Below, in pieces: positions 8,968 to 20,345 of a stretch of DNA of 64,000 nucleotides. Every line of letters begins with the position of its first letter. The first letter of the stretch is position 1. The stretch covers positions 5,580,001-5,644,000 of the forward strand of contig NZ_CP018047.1 of assembly GCF_002009175.1 (NCBI RefSeq), read 5' to 3'. This DNA comes from Streptomyces niveus (lineage in GTDB: Bacteria > Actinomycetota > Actinomycetes > Streptomycetales > Streptomycetaceae). The position numbers and the translations under genes were made by a program. The notes beneath the pieces were generated by a model, which worked only from the letters and a program-made list of their open reading frames with translations, made no database searches and was not told the origin of the DNA.

Positions 8968-8979
8968 GCGGCCGACACC

Positions 8980-9888
8980 GTGTCCGTACGAGAACTCGTC
9001 GTCCTCGGCACCGCCAGCCAGGTCCCCACCCGGCACCGCAACCACAACGGCTATCTGCTGCGCTGGGACGGCGAGGGCATCCTCTTCGACCCGGGCGACG
9101 GCACCCAGCGCCAGATGGCGCGCGCCTCGGTCGCGGCGTACGACATCAACCGGATCTGCGTCACGCACTTCCACGGAGACCACTCGCTCGGTCTCGCCGG
9201 AGTGATCCAGCGCATCAATCTGGACGGCGTCCCGCACGAGGTCACCGCGCACTACCCGGCGAGCGGACACGTCTTCTTCAGGAGGCTGCGTTACGCGACG
9301 GCGTACCGCGAGAGCGTCGACATCACCGAGGCACCCGTCCAGGCCGACGGCGTACTCGCGCGGACCGACTCGTACACGCTGCGGGCCCACAAGCTCTCGC
9401 ACCCCGTCGAGTCCTACGGCTACCGGATCACCGAGCCCGACGGACGCAGGATGCTGCCCGAACGCCTCGCCGCGCACGGCATCAAGGGGCCCGACGTCGG
9501 ACGACTGCAACGGGACGGCGAACTGCGCGGGGTGACGCTCGCCGACGTCAGTGAGGAGCGCAGGGGCCAGAGCTTCGCGTTCGTCATGGACACCCGGCTC
9601 TGCGACGGCGTGCACGCCCTGGCCGACGGCTGCGACATGCTCGTCATCGAGTCCACCTTCCTCGACGAGGACCACCAACTGGCCTCCGACCACGGCCATC
9701 TGACGGCGGGCCAGGCGGGGGCGGTGGCGCGGCGGGCCGGCGTACGGCACCTCGTGCTGACGCACTTCTCGCAGCGCTACAGCGACCCCGCGGAGTTCGA
9801 GCGGCAGGCCAGGGCGGCCGGATACGACGGCGAGCTGACCGTCGCGGCGGACCTCGTGCGGGTGCCGCTTCCCAAGCGCTCGCCCTGA
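8980..9888 (+). CDS. rnz: Ribonuclease Z
   Basis: A 302-residue tRNA 3'-endonuclease of the MBL superfamily. The catalytic motif [11 protein letters not shown] is near residue 63, [11 protein letters not shown] marks the ElaC/RNase Z type, and [21 protein letters not shown] and HFSQRYSDP follow in the right order. RNase Z trims tRNA precursors lacking encoded CCA or with 3' trailers. It starts at GTG. The gene is close behind the HIT gene. A short gap with a small GTGCC/GGCAC dyad separates it from the PfkB kinase. Confidence 0.92.
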   Translation: MSVRELVVLGTASQVPTRHRNHNGYLLRWDGEGILFDPGDGTQRQMARASVAAYDINRICVTHFHGDHSLGLAGVIQRINLDGVPHEVTAHYPASGHVFFRRLRYATAYRESVDITEAPVQADGVLARTDSYTLRAHKLSHPVESYGYRITEPDGRRMLPERLAAHGIKGPDVGRLQRDGELRGVTLADVSEERRGQSFAFVMDTRLCDGVHALADGCDMLVIESTFLDEDHQLASDHGHLTAGQAGAVARRAGVRHLVLTHFSQRYSDPAEFERQARAAGYDGELTVAADLVRVPLPKRSP

Positions 9889-10007
9889 ACCGCGGGCGCG
9901 CGACCGGCGGCCGGGACCGGCGGCGGCCCCCACGGCCTGTTTCACGCCGACTGTCAGTGCCATCGGGCACACTGTCCGGATCCGTACGCCGATCCGGGAG
10001 CGCGACC

Positions 10008-11120
10008 GTGACCCCACGTGAAGGAACGCCGCAGGCACACACCGCCGATGTCGACCCGCTGGGCGCCCTGCGCTCCCCCGACGACCCGGACTGCGACGTC
10101 TACCTCACCGGCACGGTCTTCCTCGACATCATCTTCACCGGCCTCGACAGCGCTCCCGTGCGCGGCACCGAGTCCTGGGCCAGGGGCATGGGTTCGAGCC
10201 CGGGCGGCATCGCCAACATGGCCAGCGCGCTGGCCCGGCTGGGACTGCGCACCTCGCTGTCGGCCGCCTTCGGCGACGACCACTACGGGGAGTACTGCTG
10301 GGACGCGCTGGAGCAGGGCGAGGGCATCGACCTCTCCCGCTCACGCACCGTCCCCGGCTGGCACTCACCGGTCACGGTCTCCATGGCGTACGAGGGCGAG
10401 CGCACGATGGTCTCGCACGGCCACGAGGCGCCGCCGCCCGAAGGCACCCTGCCCGAGTGCCCGCCACGCGCGCGTGCCGCCGTCGCCGCGCTCACACCGG
10501 GCCGCAGCGAGGGGTGGATCGCCCGCGCCGCCGGGCACGGCGCACGGGTCTTCGCCGACGTGGGGTGGGACGACACGGGCCGCTGGGACCTCGCCGGACT
10601 TCCCGACCTGGCGCACTGCGAGGCGTTCCTGCCCAACGCCGAGGAGGCGATGCGCTACACCCGCGCCGACTGCCCCAAGGCCGCCGCGCGGGCGCTGGCC
10701 GAGCTGGTGCCGCTGGTGGTCGTGACCCTGGGCGCGGAGGGCGCGTACGCGGTCGACGGCGCCACCGGCGCCACCGCCGAGGTGCCCGCCATCGACGTGG
10801 AGGCGCTGGACCCGACGGGCGCGGGCGACGTGTTCGTCGCCGGGTTCGTCACCGGCACCCTCGCAGGCTGGCCGCTCGCCGACCGGCTCGCCTTCTCCGG
10901 GCTCACGGCCGCCCTGTCGGTCCAGGAGTTCGGCGGATCGCTGTCGGCGCCCGGCTGGGCGGAGGTCGCCGCCTGGTGGAGCTATGTCCGGGAGTCCTCC
11001 GACCAGGACCCGGCCGCCCTGCGCCGATACGCCTTCCTGGCGGGCCTGTTGCCCGCCCCGAGCCGGCCGTGGCCGCTGCGCAGGGCCGTACCGACCATCG
11101 GGTTCGGCCGCTCGGGCTGA
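10008..11120 (+). CDS. PfkB-family carbohydrate kinase
   Basis: A 370-residue ribokinase-fold sugar kinase. Signature 1 region GSSPGGIANMASALARLG is near residue 60, and signature 2 with the catalytic Asp is DPTGAGDVFVAGF near residue 270. The C-terminal tail of about 60 residues is longer than in the minimal family. The sugar is not identifiable. A GTG at 9957 is in frame, but GTG at 10008 has GGGAG 7 nt upstream and gives a conventional N-terminus, so I prefer it. It stands between rnz and phoH on the same strand. Confidence 0.82.
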   Translation: MTPREGTPQAHTADVDPLGALRSPDDPDCDVYLTGTVFLDIIFTGLDSAPVRGTESWARGMGSSPGGIANMASALARLGLRTSLSAAFGDDHYGEYCWDALEQGEGIDLSRSRTVPGWHSPVTVSMAYEGERTMVSHGHEAPPPEGTLPECPPRARAAVAALTPGRSEGWIARAAGHGARVFADVGWDDTGRWDLAGLPDLAHCEAFLPNAEEAMRYTRADCPKAAARALAELVPLVVVTLGAEGAYAVDGATGATAEVPAIDVEALDPTGAGDVFVAGFVTGTLAGWPLADRLAFSGLTAALSVQEFGGSLSAPGWAEVAAWWSYVRESSDQDPAALRRYAFLAGLLPAPSRPWPLRRAVPTIGFGRSG

Positions 11121-11283
11121 CGCGGCCGGGCCCCCTTCCGCAGACCGTTCGCACGCCCGCCCGAAAAGGCGCGCGGAAAAGCCCTACGGGCTTGTCGGTG
11201 CGGAGTCGTACGCTGGTACCCAGAGGTTGTCGAGCGGCGAGAACCCTGCAACGGGAGGTATGTGCAGGCCACAGTGCCGGCCC

Positions 11284-12315
11284 ATGACTCAGACACCCAC
11301 AGTCCGTACCCCCGCGCCGGGTCAGGCGCGAGCCCACTTCACCATCCCCGCCAAGCACCCGATGGTGACGATCCTGGGTTCCGGTGACTCGCTGCTGCGC
11401 GTGATCGAGAAGGCGTTCCCGGCCGCCGACATCCATGTCCGGGGCAATCAGATCAGTGCCGTGGGCGACGCGGCCGAGGTCGCGCTGATCCAGAGCCTGT
11501 TCGACGAGATGATGCTGGTGCTCCGCACCGGTCAGCCGATGACGGAGGACGCAGTGGAACGCTCGATCGCCATGCTCAGGGCGAGCGAGAACGGCGGCGC
11601 GGACGGACCCGAGACCCCCGCCGAAGTTCTCACGCAGAACATCGTCTCCAGCCGTGGCCGCACGATCCGCCCCAAGACGCTCAACCAGAAGCGTTACGTG
11701 GACGCGATCGACAGGCACACGATCGTCTTCGGCATCGGCCCGGCGGGCACCGGCAAGACCTATCTCGCCATGGCCAAGGCCGTGCAGGCCCTCCAGTCCA
11801 AGCAGGTCACCAGGATCATCCTGACCAGGCCCGCGGTGGAGGCGGGGGAGCGGCTCGGCTTCCTGCCCGGCACGCTGTACGAGAAGATCGACCCGTATCT
11901 GCGCCCCCTCTACGACGCGCTGCACGACATGCTCGACCCCGACTCGATCCCGCGCCTGATGGCCGCGGGCACGATCGAGGTCGCGCCCCTGGCGTACATG
12001 CGCGGCCGGACGCTGAACGACGCGTTCATCATCCTCGACGAGGCGCAGAACACCAGCTCGCAGCAGATGAAGATGTTCCTGACGAGGCTCGGCTTCGACT
12101 CGAAGATCGTCATCACGGGCGATGTCACCCAGGTCGACCTCCCCGGCGGCACGAAGAGCGGTCTGCGCCAGGTGCAGGACATCCTGCACGACGTCGAGGA
12201 CGTGCACTTCTCCCGGCTCACATCGGACGATGTCGTCCGGCACAAGCTCGTCGGCCGTATCGTCGACGCCTACGAGCAGTACGACAGCCGCAACGGCAAC
12301 GAACAGCACAGCTGA
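11284..12315 (+). CDS. phoH: PhoH family ATPase
   Basis: A 343-residue PhoH-like protein: an N-terminal KH-like region, then an ATPase core with Walker [20 protein letters not shown] near residue 155, the [16 protein letters not shown] block, and Walker [12 protein letters not shown]. PhoH proteins are cytoplasmic ATPases with suspected roles in RNA metabolism; the gene is usually followed by ybeY, as here (52 nt gap). The start is uncertain: ATG 11260 is in frame but only 1 nt from GGGAGG, while ATG 11284 gives the conserved [19 protein letters not shown]. Confidence 0.9.
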   Translation: MTQTPTVRTPAPGQARAHFTIPAKHPMVTILGSGDSLLRVIEKAFPAADIHVRGNQISAVGDAAEVALIQSLFDEMMLVLRTGQPMTEDAVERSIAMLRASENGGADGPETPAEVLTQNIVSSRGRTIRPKTLNQKRYVDAIDRHTIVFGIGPAGTGKTYLAMAKAVQALQSKQVTRIILTRPAVEAGERLGFLPGTLYEKIDPYLRPLYDALHDMLDPDSIPRLMAAGTIEVAPLAYMRGRTLNDAFIILDEAQNTSSQQMKMFLTRLGFDSKIVITGDVTQVDLPGGTKSGLRQVQDILHDVEDVHFSRLTSDDVVRHKLVGRIVDAYEQYDSRNGNEQHS

Positions 12316-12366
12316 GCCGGCACCTCGCGGCCCAGCGGCATCTATCCGGGAGAGTCACACCGCACC

Positions 12367-12864
12367 ATGTCGATCGACGTCAACAACGAGTCAGGCACCG
12401 AGGTCGACGAGCAGGCGATCCTCGGGGCCGCCCGCTACGCGCTCACCCGGATGCGTATCCACCCCCTCTCCGAGCTCTCGGTGATCGTGGTGGACTCCGC
12501 CGCCATGGAGCAGCTGCACATGCAGTGGATGGACCTGCCGGGTCCGACCGACGTCATGTCCTTCCCGATGGACGAGCTGCGTCCACCGGTGAAGGACGAG
12601 GAGGAGCCCCCGCAGGGGCTCCTCGGTGACGTCGTGCTCTGCCCGGAGGTCGCGAAGACCCAGGGCGAGGAGGCGCCGACACGGCACTCCATGGACGAGG
12701 AGCTTCAGCTCCTCACCGTCCACGGTGTCCTGCACCTCCTCGGGTACGACCACGAGGAGCCGGACGAGAGGGCCGAGATGTTCGGCCTCCAGGCGGCCAT
12801 CGTGGACGGCTGGCGGGCCGAACAGGGCCTCACCGGTCCCTCTCCCGCACCGACCGTCTCGTGA
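12367..12864 (+). CDS. ybeY: Endoribonuclease YbeY
   Basis: A 165-residue YbeY (16S rRNA maturation and ribosome quality control metalloenzyme). The zinc-binding motif [11 protein letters not shown] (HxxxHxxxxxH) is near residue 120, and [11 protein letters not shown] precedes it. An acidic insert DEEEPPQ is typical for actinobacteria. Its stop overlaps the start of the CBS/CorC gene by 4 nt (GTGA). The phoH-ybeY-corC-MmcQ-era order links it functionally to ribosome biogenesis. Confidence 0.95.
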   Translation: MSIDVNNESGTEVDEQAILGAARYALTRMRIHPLSELSVIVVDSAAMEQLHMQWMDLPGPTDVMSFPMDELRPPVKDEEEPPQGLLGDVVLCPEVAKTQGEEAPTRHSMDEELQLLTVHGVLHLLGYDHEEPDERAEMFGLQAAIVDGWRAEQGLTGPSPAPTVS

Positions 12865-14147
12865 TCACGCAACTGATCATCGGGGCGGTCGCGCTGGTCG
12901 TCGTCGCCTGGCTGGCGGCCTGCGCCGAGGCGGGGCTCGCCCGCGTCTCCACGTTCCGGGCGGCGGAGGCCGAGCGCTCCGGGCGGCGCGGCGCCGACAA
13001 GCTGGCGCAGATCGCCGCCGACCCGACGCGCTATCTCAACGTGGCGCTGCTGGTGCGCGTCGCGTGCGAGATGGCGGCCGGGGTGCTGGTCACGTACGTC
13101 TGCCTGGAGGAGTTCGCGGAGACCTGGGCCTCGCTGCTCGTCGCGATCGGCGTGATGGTCCTCGTGAGCTACGTCGCCGTGGGCGTCTCGCCGCGCACCA
13201 TCGGCCGCCAGCACCCGCTGAACACCGCGACCGCCGCGGCGTACGTGCTGCTGCCGCTGGCCCGGATCATGGGGCCGGTCCCGCAGCTGCTGATCCTCCT
13301 GGGCAACGCCCTCACGCCCGGCAAGGGCTTCCGCAAGGGACCGTTCGCGAGCGAGGCGGAGCTGCGGGCGATGGTCGACCTCGCCGAGCAGGAGTCGCTG
13401 ATCGAGGACGACGAGCGCCGGATGGTGCACTCGGTCTTCGAGCTCGGGGACACGCTGGTGCGGGAGGTCATGGTCCCGCGTACGGACCTGGTCTGCATCG
13501 AGCGCTACAAGACGATCAGGCAGGCCCTGACGCTGGCGCTGCGCTCCGGTTTCTCCCGGATCCCGGTCACGGGGGAGAACGAGGACGACATCGTCGGCAT
13601 CGTCTATCTCAAGGACCTCGTCAGGAAGACGCACATCAACCGTGACTCCGAGGCCGATCTGGTCTCCACGGCGATGCGCCCGGCGGCGTTCGTGCCGGAC
13701 ACGAAGAACGCGGGCGATCTGCTGCGGGAGATGCAGCAGGAGCGCAATCACGTCGCCGTCGTCATCGACGAGTACGGCGGCACGGCCGGCATCGTGACGA
13801 TCGAGGACATCCTGGAGGAGATCGTCGGCGAGATCACGGACGAGTACGACCGTGAGCTGCCGCCCGTCGAGGAGACGGGCACCGACTCCTACCGGGTCAC
13901 GGCCAGGCTCGACATCGGCGATCTCGGGGACCTGTACGGGCTCGACGAGTTCGACGACGAGGACGTGGAGACGGTCGGCGGTCTGCTCGCGAAGGCGCTG
14001 GGCCGGGTGCCGATCGCCGGGGCGAGCGCGCTGGTGGAGCTGCCGGACGGGCGCACGCTGCGGCTGACGGCGGAGTCCCCGGCCGGCCGGCGGAACAAGA
14101 TCGTGACGGTTCTCGCGGAGCCGGCCGGGCGGACGACGGCGCGGTGA
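12861..14147 (+). CDS. Hemolysin-like membrane protein with CBS pair (CorC/HlyC family)
   Basis: A 428-residue protein with the order DUF21 transmembrane domain (residues 1-150, three to four helices, starting [20 protein letters not shown]), two CBS domains ([11 protein letters not shown] to [11 protein letters not shown], and the second ending [21 protein letters not shown]), and a C-terminal CorC/HlyC domain. Relatives are proposed Mg/Co efflux or transport accessory proteins; cytolytic activity is only historical naming. It starts at GTG overlapping ybeY and ends overlapping the MmcQ-like gene, so all three are translationally coupled. Confidence 0.9.
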   Translation: MITQLIIGAVALVVVAWLAACAEAGLARVSTFRAAEAERSGRRGADKLAQIAADPTRYLNVALLVRVACEMAAGVLVTYVCLEEFAETWASLLVAIGVMVLVSYVAVGVSPRTIGRQHPLNTATAAAYVLLPLARIMGPVPQLLILLGNALTPGKGFRKGPFASEAELRAMVDLAEQESLIEDDERRMVHSVFELGDTLVREVMVPRTDLVCIERYKTIRQALTLALRSGFSRIPVTGENEDDIVGIVYLKDLVRKTHINRDSEADLVSTAMRPAAFVPDTKNAGDLLREMQQERNHVAVVIDEYGGTAGIVTIEDILEEIVGEITDEYDRELPPVEETGTDSYRVTARLDIGDLGDLYGLDEFDDEDVETVGGLLAKALGRVPIAGASALVELPDGRTLRLTAESPAGRRNKIVTVLAEPAGRTTAR

Positions 14148-14524
14148 GCGGCGCGGCACGGGGCGGCTCGCTGTCACGGGACGAACTACGCGCGTTCTGC
14201 CTGGAGTTCAACGCCGTGACGGAGGAGTTCCCCTTCAACCCGGAGACGTCGGTCTTCAAGGTCGTGGGGAAGGTGTTCGCGCTCACCGCCCTGGACGCCG
14301 AGCCGTTGAAGGTCTCGCTCAAGTGCGACCCGGACGAGGCGATCCGGCTCCGTGCCGCCCATCCGCAGATCGTCCCCGGCTGGCATCTCAACAAGCGGCA
14401 CTGGAACACGGTCACGGTCGCCGGGCTGCCCGCCGGGACGGTGCGCGAGTTGATCGAGGACAGTTACGACCTGGTGGTGGCCGGTCTGCCGAAGGCGGAG
14501 CGCCTCCGGCTGGACCGGCCGTGA
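14144..14524 (+). CDS. MmcQ/YjbR family DNA-binding-fold protein
   Basis: A 126-residue protein of the MmcQ/YjbR family: TEEFPFNPETSVFKVVGKVFAL, then SLKCDPDEAIRLRAAHP and GWHLNKRHWNTV. The fold (CyaY-like) is described as a double-wing DNA-binding module, but function is not established. It starts with GTG in a 4-nt overlap with the CBS/CorC gene. It converges on the next minus-strand gene with only 13 nt between stop codons. Confidence 0.88.
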   Translation: MSGAARGGSLSRDELRAFCLEFNAVTEEFPFNPETSVFKVVGKVFALTALDAEPLKVSLKCDPDEAIRLRAAHPQIVPGWHLNKRHWNTVTVAGLPAGTVRELIEDSYDLVVAGLPKAERLRLDRP

Positions 14525-14537
14525 CAGGGGTGCGGAC

Positions 14538-15944
14538 TCAGCTGTTGGGCCGCAGCCTGCGGCGTACCTGACGCCGGACCGCCGGACCGATCCGCAGCGG
14601 CGAGCCGTTCTCCAGGTCGGCCAGACGCCGCTCCATGGAGTTGAGCTTCTTCTGGAGTTCGTTGTTCTTCTTGGTGAGCATCTCGAGACGGCGGTCGGTG
14701 ACGGTGTGACGCTCGTGCAGCCGGCTGAACCGGTAGTGCAGCGAGCCGTCGTCCGTGCCGTCCCACACACCGAGGGACGGCGGGAGGTCGAGCGCGCCGA
14801 GCCGCAGGTCGAACGCGGCGCCGCCGTCGCCGTGCGTGAAGGTGTTCTCCAGACCGTTCCGGTCGAGGAAGCCGACGAAGCGGTCGAAGCGTTCCTTGTG
14901 CCCGTTCAGCATGTCGCTGAAGTCGGCCTGGTCGTACAGCTCCTGCGGGTGGATGTCGGCGGGCGTGGCGCTGAGCATCCGGTGCGGTATGCCGAAGTAG
15001 CGGCACAGCTCCAGGGTCCGCGAGTCGTGGACGAGCACGACGCTGGGGGTGCCGGCGAGCAGGGGCGCGATGTTGCCGTGGATGCGGGTGCCGTAGACGA
15101 AGTCGTACGTCGACAGCTCGTCCATCCATGTCTTGGGGTCCAGCGGGACCCTGACCCGGTTCTCCTCGAACAGCGGGTGGGTCAACCGGCGGGGGAAGCG
15201 CGTCTTCGGGCCGGTGACGGCGGACGTGTCGCCCCAGAAGAGGATCTCGGCGTCGGCGAGGTTCTGCGCGTAGTACCTGAGGTGCGGGAAGCGGCTCAGC
15301 GCGTGGCGGGCCAGGCCCTCCAGGTCGCCGACGGTCGTCGCGCCCGGCGACATGTTGATCACGATCCGGGAGTGGGCGTCTATCGTGCCCGGGTCCCGGG
15401 GCGTCGGGAAGGTGTCGCCGTGGAGGAACATCGACGGACAGCCGATGACCTCGATGTGCTTCTTGAAACCGAGCCGCTCCAGGTAGGAGGCGGTCAGCTC
15501 ACCGCGTACGCCCATGGAGGCGGACCGGTCCAGGACGGCCTTGACGAACCGCTTGACGGAGGTCTCGATGGGCCCCAGTTTGGCGGTGTTGTAGTCATGG
15601 GTCGCCTGCGCGCCCACGCCCACGACGACGACGGGGATGGTGAGCTGCTCGATGAGGGTGGAGAGCTTGTCCAACGCGCCCTTGAAGGAGGGGCGGAAGG
15701 CATTGGCGAGAGGGACGACGAAGACGTCGTACTGCTCGTTGATCTGGCGCGCCCGCTCGGCCGTCGGGACGGTGCTGAGCCCGTTGGACGTGATCTCGGT
15801 GCGCTCGGTGAGAAGGATCTTGTGCGCGGCGTCGCTGAAGAGCAGATTCCCGGAGTTCGTGCCGATCAGGTCCTTCTGGATGAACTCCTGCTGACTGGCG
15901 ACGTAGAACGGGCTCTTACCAGAGCGTATGAGTATGCGCTTCAT
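14538..15944 (-). CDS. Polysaccharide pyruvyl transferase family protein with C-terminal coiled coil
   Basis: A 468-residue protein resembling the polysaccharide pyruvyl transferase (PS_pyruv_trans/CsaB/WcaK) family: MKRILIRSGKSPF, VVVVGVGAQATHDY, a middle with IVINMSPG, and YDFVYGTRIHGNIAPLLAGTPSVV, the most conserved family block. The family adds ketal pyruvate to surface polysaccharides. The last 70 residues contain a heptad-rich coiled coil (TKKNNELQKKLNSMERRLAD) and a basic tail. ATG 15944 is preceded by GAGGAAGAAGG; an upstream extension to 16013 lacks such a site. It stands alone inside a run of housekeeping genes, so it may be a later insertion. Confidence 0.8.
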   Translation of the reverse strand: MKRILIRSGKSPFYVASQQEFIQKDLIGTNSGNLLFSDAAHKILLTERTEITSNGLSTVPTAERARQINEQYDVFVVPLANAFRPSFKGALDKLSTLIEQLTIPVVVVGVGAQATHDYNTAKLGPIETSVKRFVKAVLDRSASMGVRGELTASYLERLGFKKHIEVIGCPSMFLHGDTFPTPRDPGTIDAHSRIVINMSPGATTVGDLEGLARHALSRFPHLRYYAQNLADAEILFWGDTSAVTGPKTRFPRRLTHPLFEENRVRVPLDPKTWMDELSTYDFVYGTRIHGNIAPLLAGTPSVVLVHDSRTLELCRYFGIPHRMLSATPADIHPQELYDQADFSDMLNGHKERFDRFVGFLDRNGLENTFTHGDGGAAFDLRLGALDLPPSLGVWDGTDDGSLHYRFSRLHERHTVTDRRLEMLTKKNNELQKKLNSMERRLADLENGSPLRIGPAVRRQVRRRLRPNS

Positions 15945-16273
15945 GACCTTCTTCCTCGTTTGCTCAGACACACCTGGTCTGGGAGCCCGGCAAGCGCTCT
16001 CCCCCACCGGCACCGGTCCTGGTCAGTGACCCGGCCGCATGGAACGGGACGATACCCGAGATCAAAAGCTAGAAGACATGGGTATTTCATGCTTTGTTGG
16101 GATGACGTTCATGTGATCTACAGCTCCCGCGTGATGCCGGAATCGCGAAGTTCAACGCTGCGTCAGGTGAACTGTGCGCTCCGTGTGCCGACGGCGCCGC
16201 GCGGACGGTGGGGCCCGTCCGCCGGGACGCCCGTGAAACAGCGGCCCCAAGTCTTCGGAAGGACACTCTCCCA
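15945..16273. other. Divergent intergenic region, AT-richer than surroundings
   Basis: About 330 nt between the pyruvyl-transferase-like gene and the VOC gene. The part 16040-16130 is clearly AT-richer than the flanks and presumably holds promoters for both. I found no convincing -35/-10 pair, operator or hairpin. Confidence 0.5.
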
Positions 16274-16642
16274 GTGATCGGCAAACTGCAGTGCGTGGTG
16301 CTGGACTGCCCCGATGTGGGGGCCCTCGCCCGTTTCTACCAGTCGCTTCTCGGCGGCGACGTCAATCGGCCCGATCGCCGGTGGACCGTGGACGACGGCT
16401 TCGCCACCCTGCACACCGGGGACGGTCACGTATTCGCCTTTCAGCGGGTGCCGGGGCACCGGGCGCCGCGGTGGCCGGACCCCGCGTATCCGCAGCAACT
16501 CCATCTGGATCTCGACGTCGAGGACATCGATCTGGCCCAGGAGCAAGTGCTCGGTCTCGGCGCGACGTTGCTCCGTACCGACCCCGCCGGGTGGCGGGTC
16601 TTCGCCGATCCGGCGGGGCATCCCTTCTGTCTTCTCGGCTGA
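16274..16642 (+). CDS. VOC superfamily (glyoxalase/bleomycin-resistance fold) protein
   Basis: A 122-residue single VOC domain of two beta-alpha-beta-beta-beta modules. The first begins LQCVVLDCPDVGALARFYQSLLGG and the second begins QQLHLDLDVEDIDLAQEQVLGLGA, ending GWRVFADPAGHPFCLL. Substrate is not predictable: the family spans glyoxalases, dioxygenases and drug-binding proteins. GTG 16274 with GGAAGGA 10 nt upstream is preferred to an ATG at 16208. It lies 47 nt ahead of the deaminase-like gene. Confidence 0.85.
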   Translation: MIGKLQCVVLDCPDVGALARFYQSLLGGDVNRPDRRWTVDDGFATLHTGDGHVFAFQRVPGHRAPRWPDPAYPQQLHLDLDVEDIDLAQEQVLGLGATLLRTDPAGWRVFADPAGHPFCLLG

Positions 16643-16689
16643 CGAGGGCGGGCCGTGTCGGCGGTGAAGCGGCTCTCTATGCTCGGGCC

Positions 16690-17043
16690 ATGACGCAGAG
16701 CACCGACCTCGACCCCGAGGACCGCAAGATCATCACGTTGGCCCGCAGCGCCCGTGCCCGTAACGGGGTGCCCGAGGGGGCCGCCGTGCGGGACGACACC
16801 GGGCGGACCTATGTCGCGGGGACCGTCGGCCTCGACTCCCTCAGGCTCAGCGCGCTGCGGACCGCCGTCGCCATGGCCGTCGCGAGCGGCGCCACCTCGC
16901 TGGAGGCCGCCGCCGTCGTCACCGACGGGGAGGCGCCGAGCGAGGAGGACCTGGCCGCCGTACGCGATCTCGGCGGGCCCGGGACGCCCGTGCTGGTGGC
17001 CGCTCCCGACGGGACCGTGCGGCGACGCGTCACCGCCGGCTGA
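16690..17043 (+). CDS. Degenerate cytidine deaminase-like protein
   Basis: A 117-residue protein with the cytidine deaminase fold outline: RSARARNGVPEGAAVRDDTGRTYVAGTV, then SALRTAVAMAVASG. The last block aligns with the CAERTAI motif of tetrameric deaminases, but the zinc Cys is Ser and the catalytic Glu is Leu. The second zinc motif PCxxC is replaced by a LGGPGTPV stretch. Databases tend to name it cytidine deaminase. On what is visible it cannot bind catalytic zinc, so enzyme activity is unlikely. It sits immediately upstream of era, as in other streptomycetes. Confidence 0.8.
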   Translation: MTQSTDLDPEDRKIITLARSARARNGVPEGAAVRDDTGRTYVAGTVGLDSLRLSALRTAVAMAVASGATSLEAAAVVTDGEAPSEEDLAAVRDLGGPGTPVLVAAPDGTVRRRVTAG

Positions 17044-17112
17044 GGCATCCGGAGGGTCCGCATCCGGGCCGACTGGTCGGCGGCGGCGGGACGATCGGGG
17101 AGAATGGGCGCC

Positions 17113-18066
17113 ATGAGCGCTCGTACCCCTACGTCTCCCGAGACTTCCGAAGCCCCCCACCGGGCCGGTTTCGCCTGTTTCGTCGGTCGCCCCAACGCGG
17201 GCAAGTCCACCCTCACGAACGCTCTGGTCGGCCAGAAGGTGGCCATCACGTCGAGCCGGCCGCAGACCACGCGTCACACCGTGCGCGGCATCGTGCACCG
17301 GCCCGAGGCGCAGCTGATCCTGGTCGACACCCCCGGTCTCCACAAGCCGCGCACGCTGCTCGGCGAGCGGCTGAACGATGTCGTGAGGACCACCTGGGCC
17401 GAGGTCGACGTCATCGGCTTCTGCGTGCCCGCGGACCAGAAGCTCGGCCCCGGTGACCGCTTCATCGCCAAGGAGCTGGCCGGGATCAGGAAGACGCCGA
17501 AGGTCGCGCTCGTCACGAAGACCGACCTCGTCGACTCCCGCGTCCTGGCCGAGCAGCTGATCGCGATCGACCAGCTCGGCAAGGAGCTGGGCTTCGAGTG
17601 GGCGGAGATCGTCCCGGTCTCGGCCGTCAGCGGCGACCAGGTGGACCTCGTCGCCGATCTGCTGGTCCCGCTGCTGCCGCAGAGCCCGCCGCTCTACCCG
17701 GAGGGCGACCTCACCGACGAGCCCGAGATGGTCATGGTGGCCGAGCTGATCCGTGAGGCCGCGCTCGAAGGCGTACGGGACGAGCTGCCGCACTCGATCG
17801 CGGTCGTGGTCGAGGAGATGCTGCCGCGCGAGGACCGGCCCGCGGACAAGCCGCTGCTGGACATCCACGCGAACGTCTACATCGAGCGGCCGAGCCAGAA
17901 GGGGATCATCATCGGCCCCAAGGGCAAGCGGCTCAAGGAGGTCGGGACGAAGTCCCGCAAGCACATCGAGGCGCTGCTGGGCACGCCGGTCTTCCTGGAC
18001 CTGCACGTCAAGGTCGCGAAGGACTGGCAGCGCGATCCCAAGCAGCTGCGCAAGCTCGGCTTCTGA
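17113..18066 (+). CDS. era: GTPase Era
   Basis: A 317-residue Era, an essential GTPase that binds the 3' end of 16S rRNA during 30S assembly. G1 is GRPNAGKS, G3 is DTPGLH, G4 is TKTD in place of the usual NKxD, and the C-terminal KH domain has GIIIGPKGKRLKEVG. An ATG at 17104 is only 1 nt from GGGGAG, while 17113 is 10 nt from it, hence the start chosen. Position close behind phoH-ybeY agrees with a shared ribosome-maturation role. Confidence 0.95.
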   Translation: MSARTPTSPETSEAPHRAGFACFVGRPNAGKSTLTNALVGQKVAITSSRPQTTRHTVRGIVHRPEAQLILVDTPGLHKPRTLLGERLNDVVRTTWAEVDVIGFCVPADQKLGPGDRFIAKELAGIRKTPKVALVTKTDLVDSRVLAEQLIAIDQLGKELGFEWAEIVPVSAVSGDQVDLVADLLVPLLPQSPPLYPEGDLTDEPEMVMVAELIREAALEGVRDELPHSIAVVVEEMLPREDRPADKPLLDIHANVYIERPSQKGIIIGPKGKRLKEVGTKSRKHIEALLGTPVFLDLHVKVAKDWQRDPKQLRKLGF

Positions 18067-18166
18067 GCGAGGTCGACAGCTACCGCCGGACTGCCGACGG
18101 CCGGAGGTCGGTGCGCGGGCGGATGGGCAGTCGGGCGCGCGGGCAGATCGGGGCTTTTCCGGGCAT

Positions 18167-18197
18167 TTGACCGCGACCCCCGGTGATCCCGCATACT
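18167..18197 (+). promoter_or_regulatory. Putative leuA promoter
   Basis: TTGACC at 18167-18172 and CATACT at 18192-18197, spacer 19 nt, lie about 50 nt ahead of the leader peptide start. This is a fair match to the vegetative consensus. Confidence 0.5.
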
Positions 18198-18245
18198 GAT
18201 ACGGCCCCGCGCGTACCGCGCGGCTCGGCTAGGCTGCGGCACATC

Positions 18246-18293
18246 ATGCGTTTCGGGCTGCTTCTCCTTAGCTGCCGCGGCGAGGGTCTGTAG
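18246..18293 (+). CDS. leuA leader peptide
   Basis: A 15-codon ORF, MRFGLLLLSCRGEGL, with four consecutive Leu codons (CTG CTT CTC CTT) and a fifth at the end, ending in TAG 90 nt before leuA. Leu-rich leader peptides upstream of leuA are known in streptomycetes as attenuation devices. Two competing pairings surround it: 18275-18286 with 18307-18318 (CCGCGGCGAGGG against CCCTCCCCGCGG, 11 of 12), and GGCCGAC 18299-18305 with GTCGGCC 18346-18352. Ribosome stalling on the Leu codons would disturb the first. Confidence 0.82.
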   Translation: MRFGLLLLSCRGEGL

Positions 18294-18328
18294 TCGTAGG
18301 CCGACCCCCTCCCCGCGGAGTCTGGTGA

Positions 18329-20191
<1,863 letters not shown>

Positions 20192-20207
20192 CCTGAGCGT
20201 TTACCGG

Positions 20208-20237
20208 CCCCGCCCACCTGTCACGGTGGGCGGGGTT
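20208..20237 (+). terminator. Rho-independent-type terminator of leuA
   Basis: An 11-bp GC stem CCCCGCCCACC/GGTGGGCGGGG with a 6-nt loop, 16 nt after the leuA stop, followed by TT. Confidence 0.8.
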
Positions 20238-20345
20238 CGGCCATGTCGTGGCGACCTGACGCCCAGGTAATGACGCCGCATCGTTGCTGTGGTTAACATC
20301 ACGTCAATGCGGCAAAGTTGCCGAAGCGTTATGGAGGTGCGCGAC

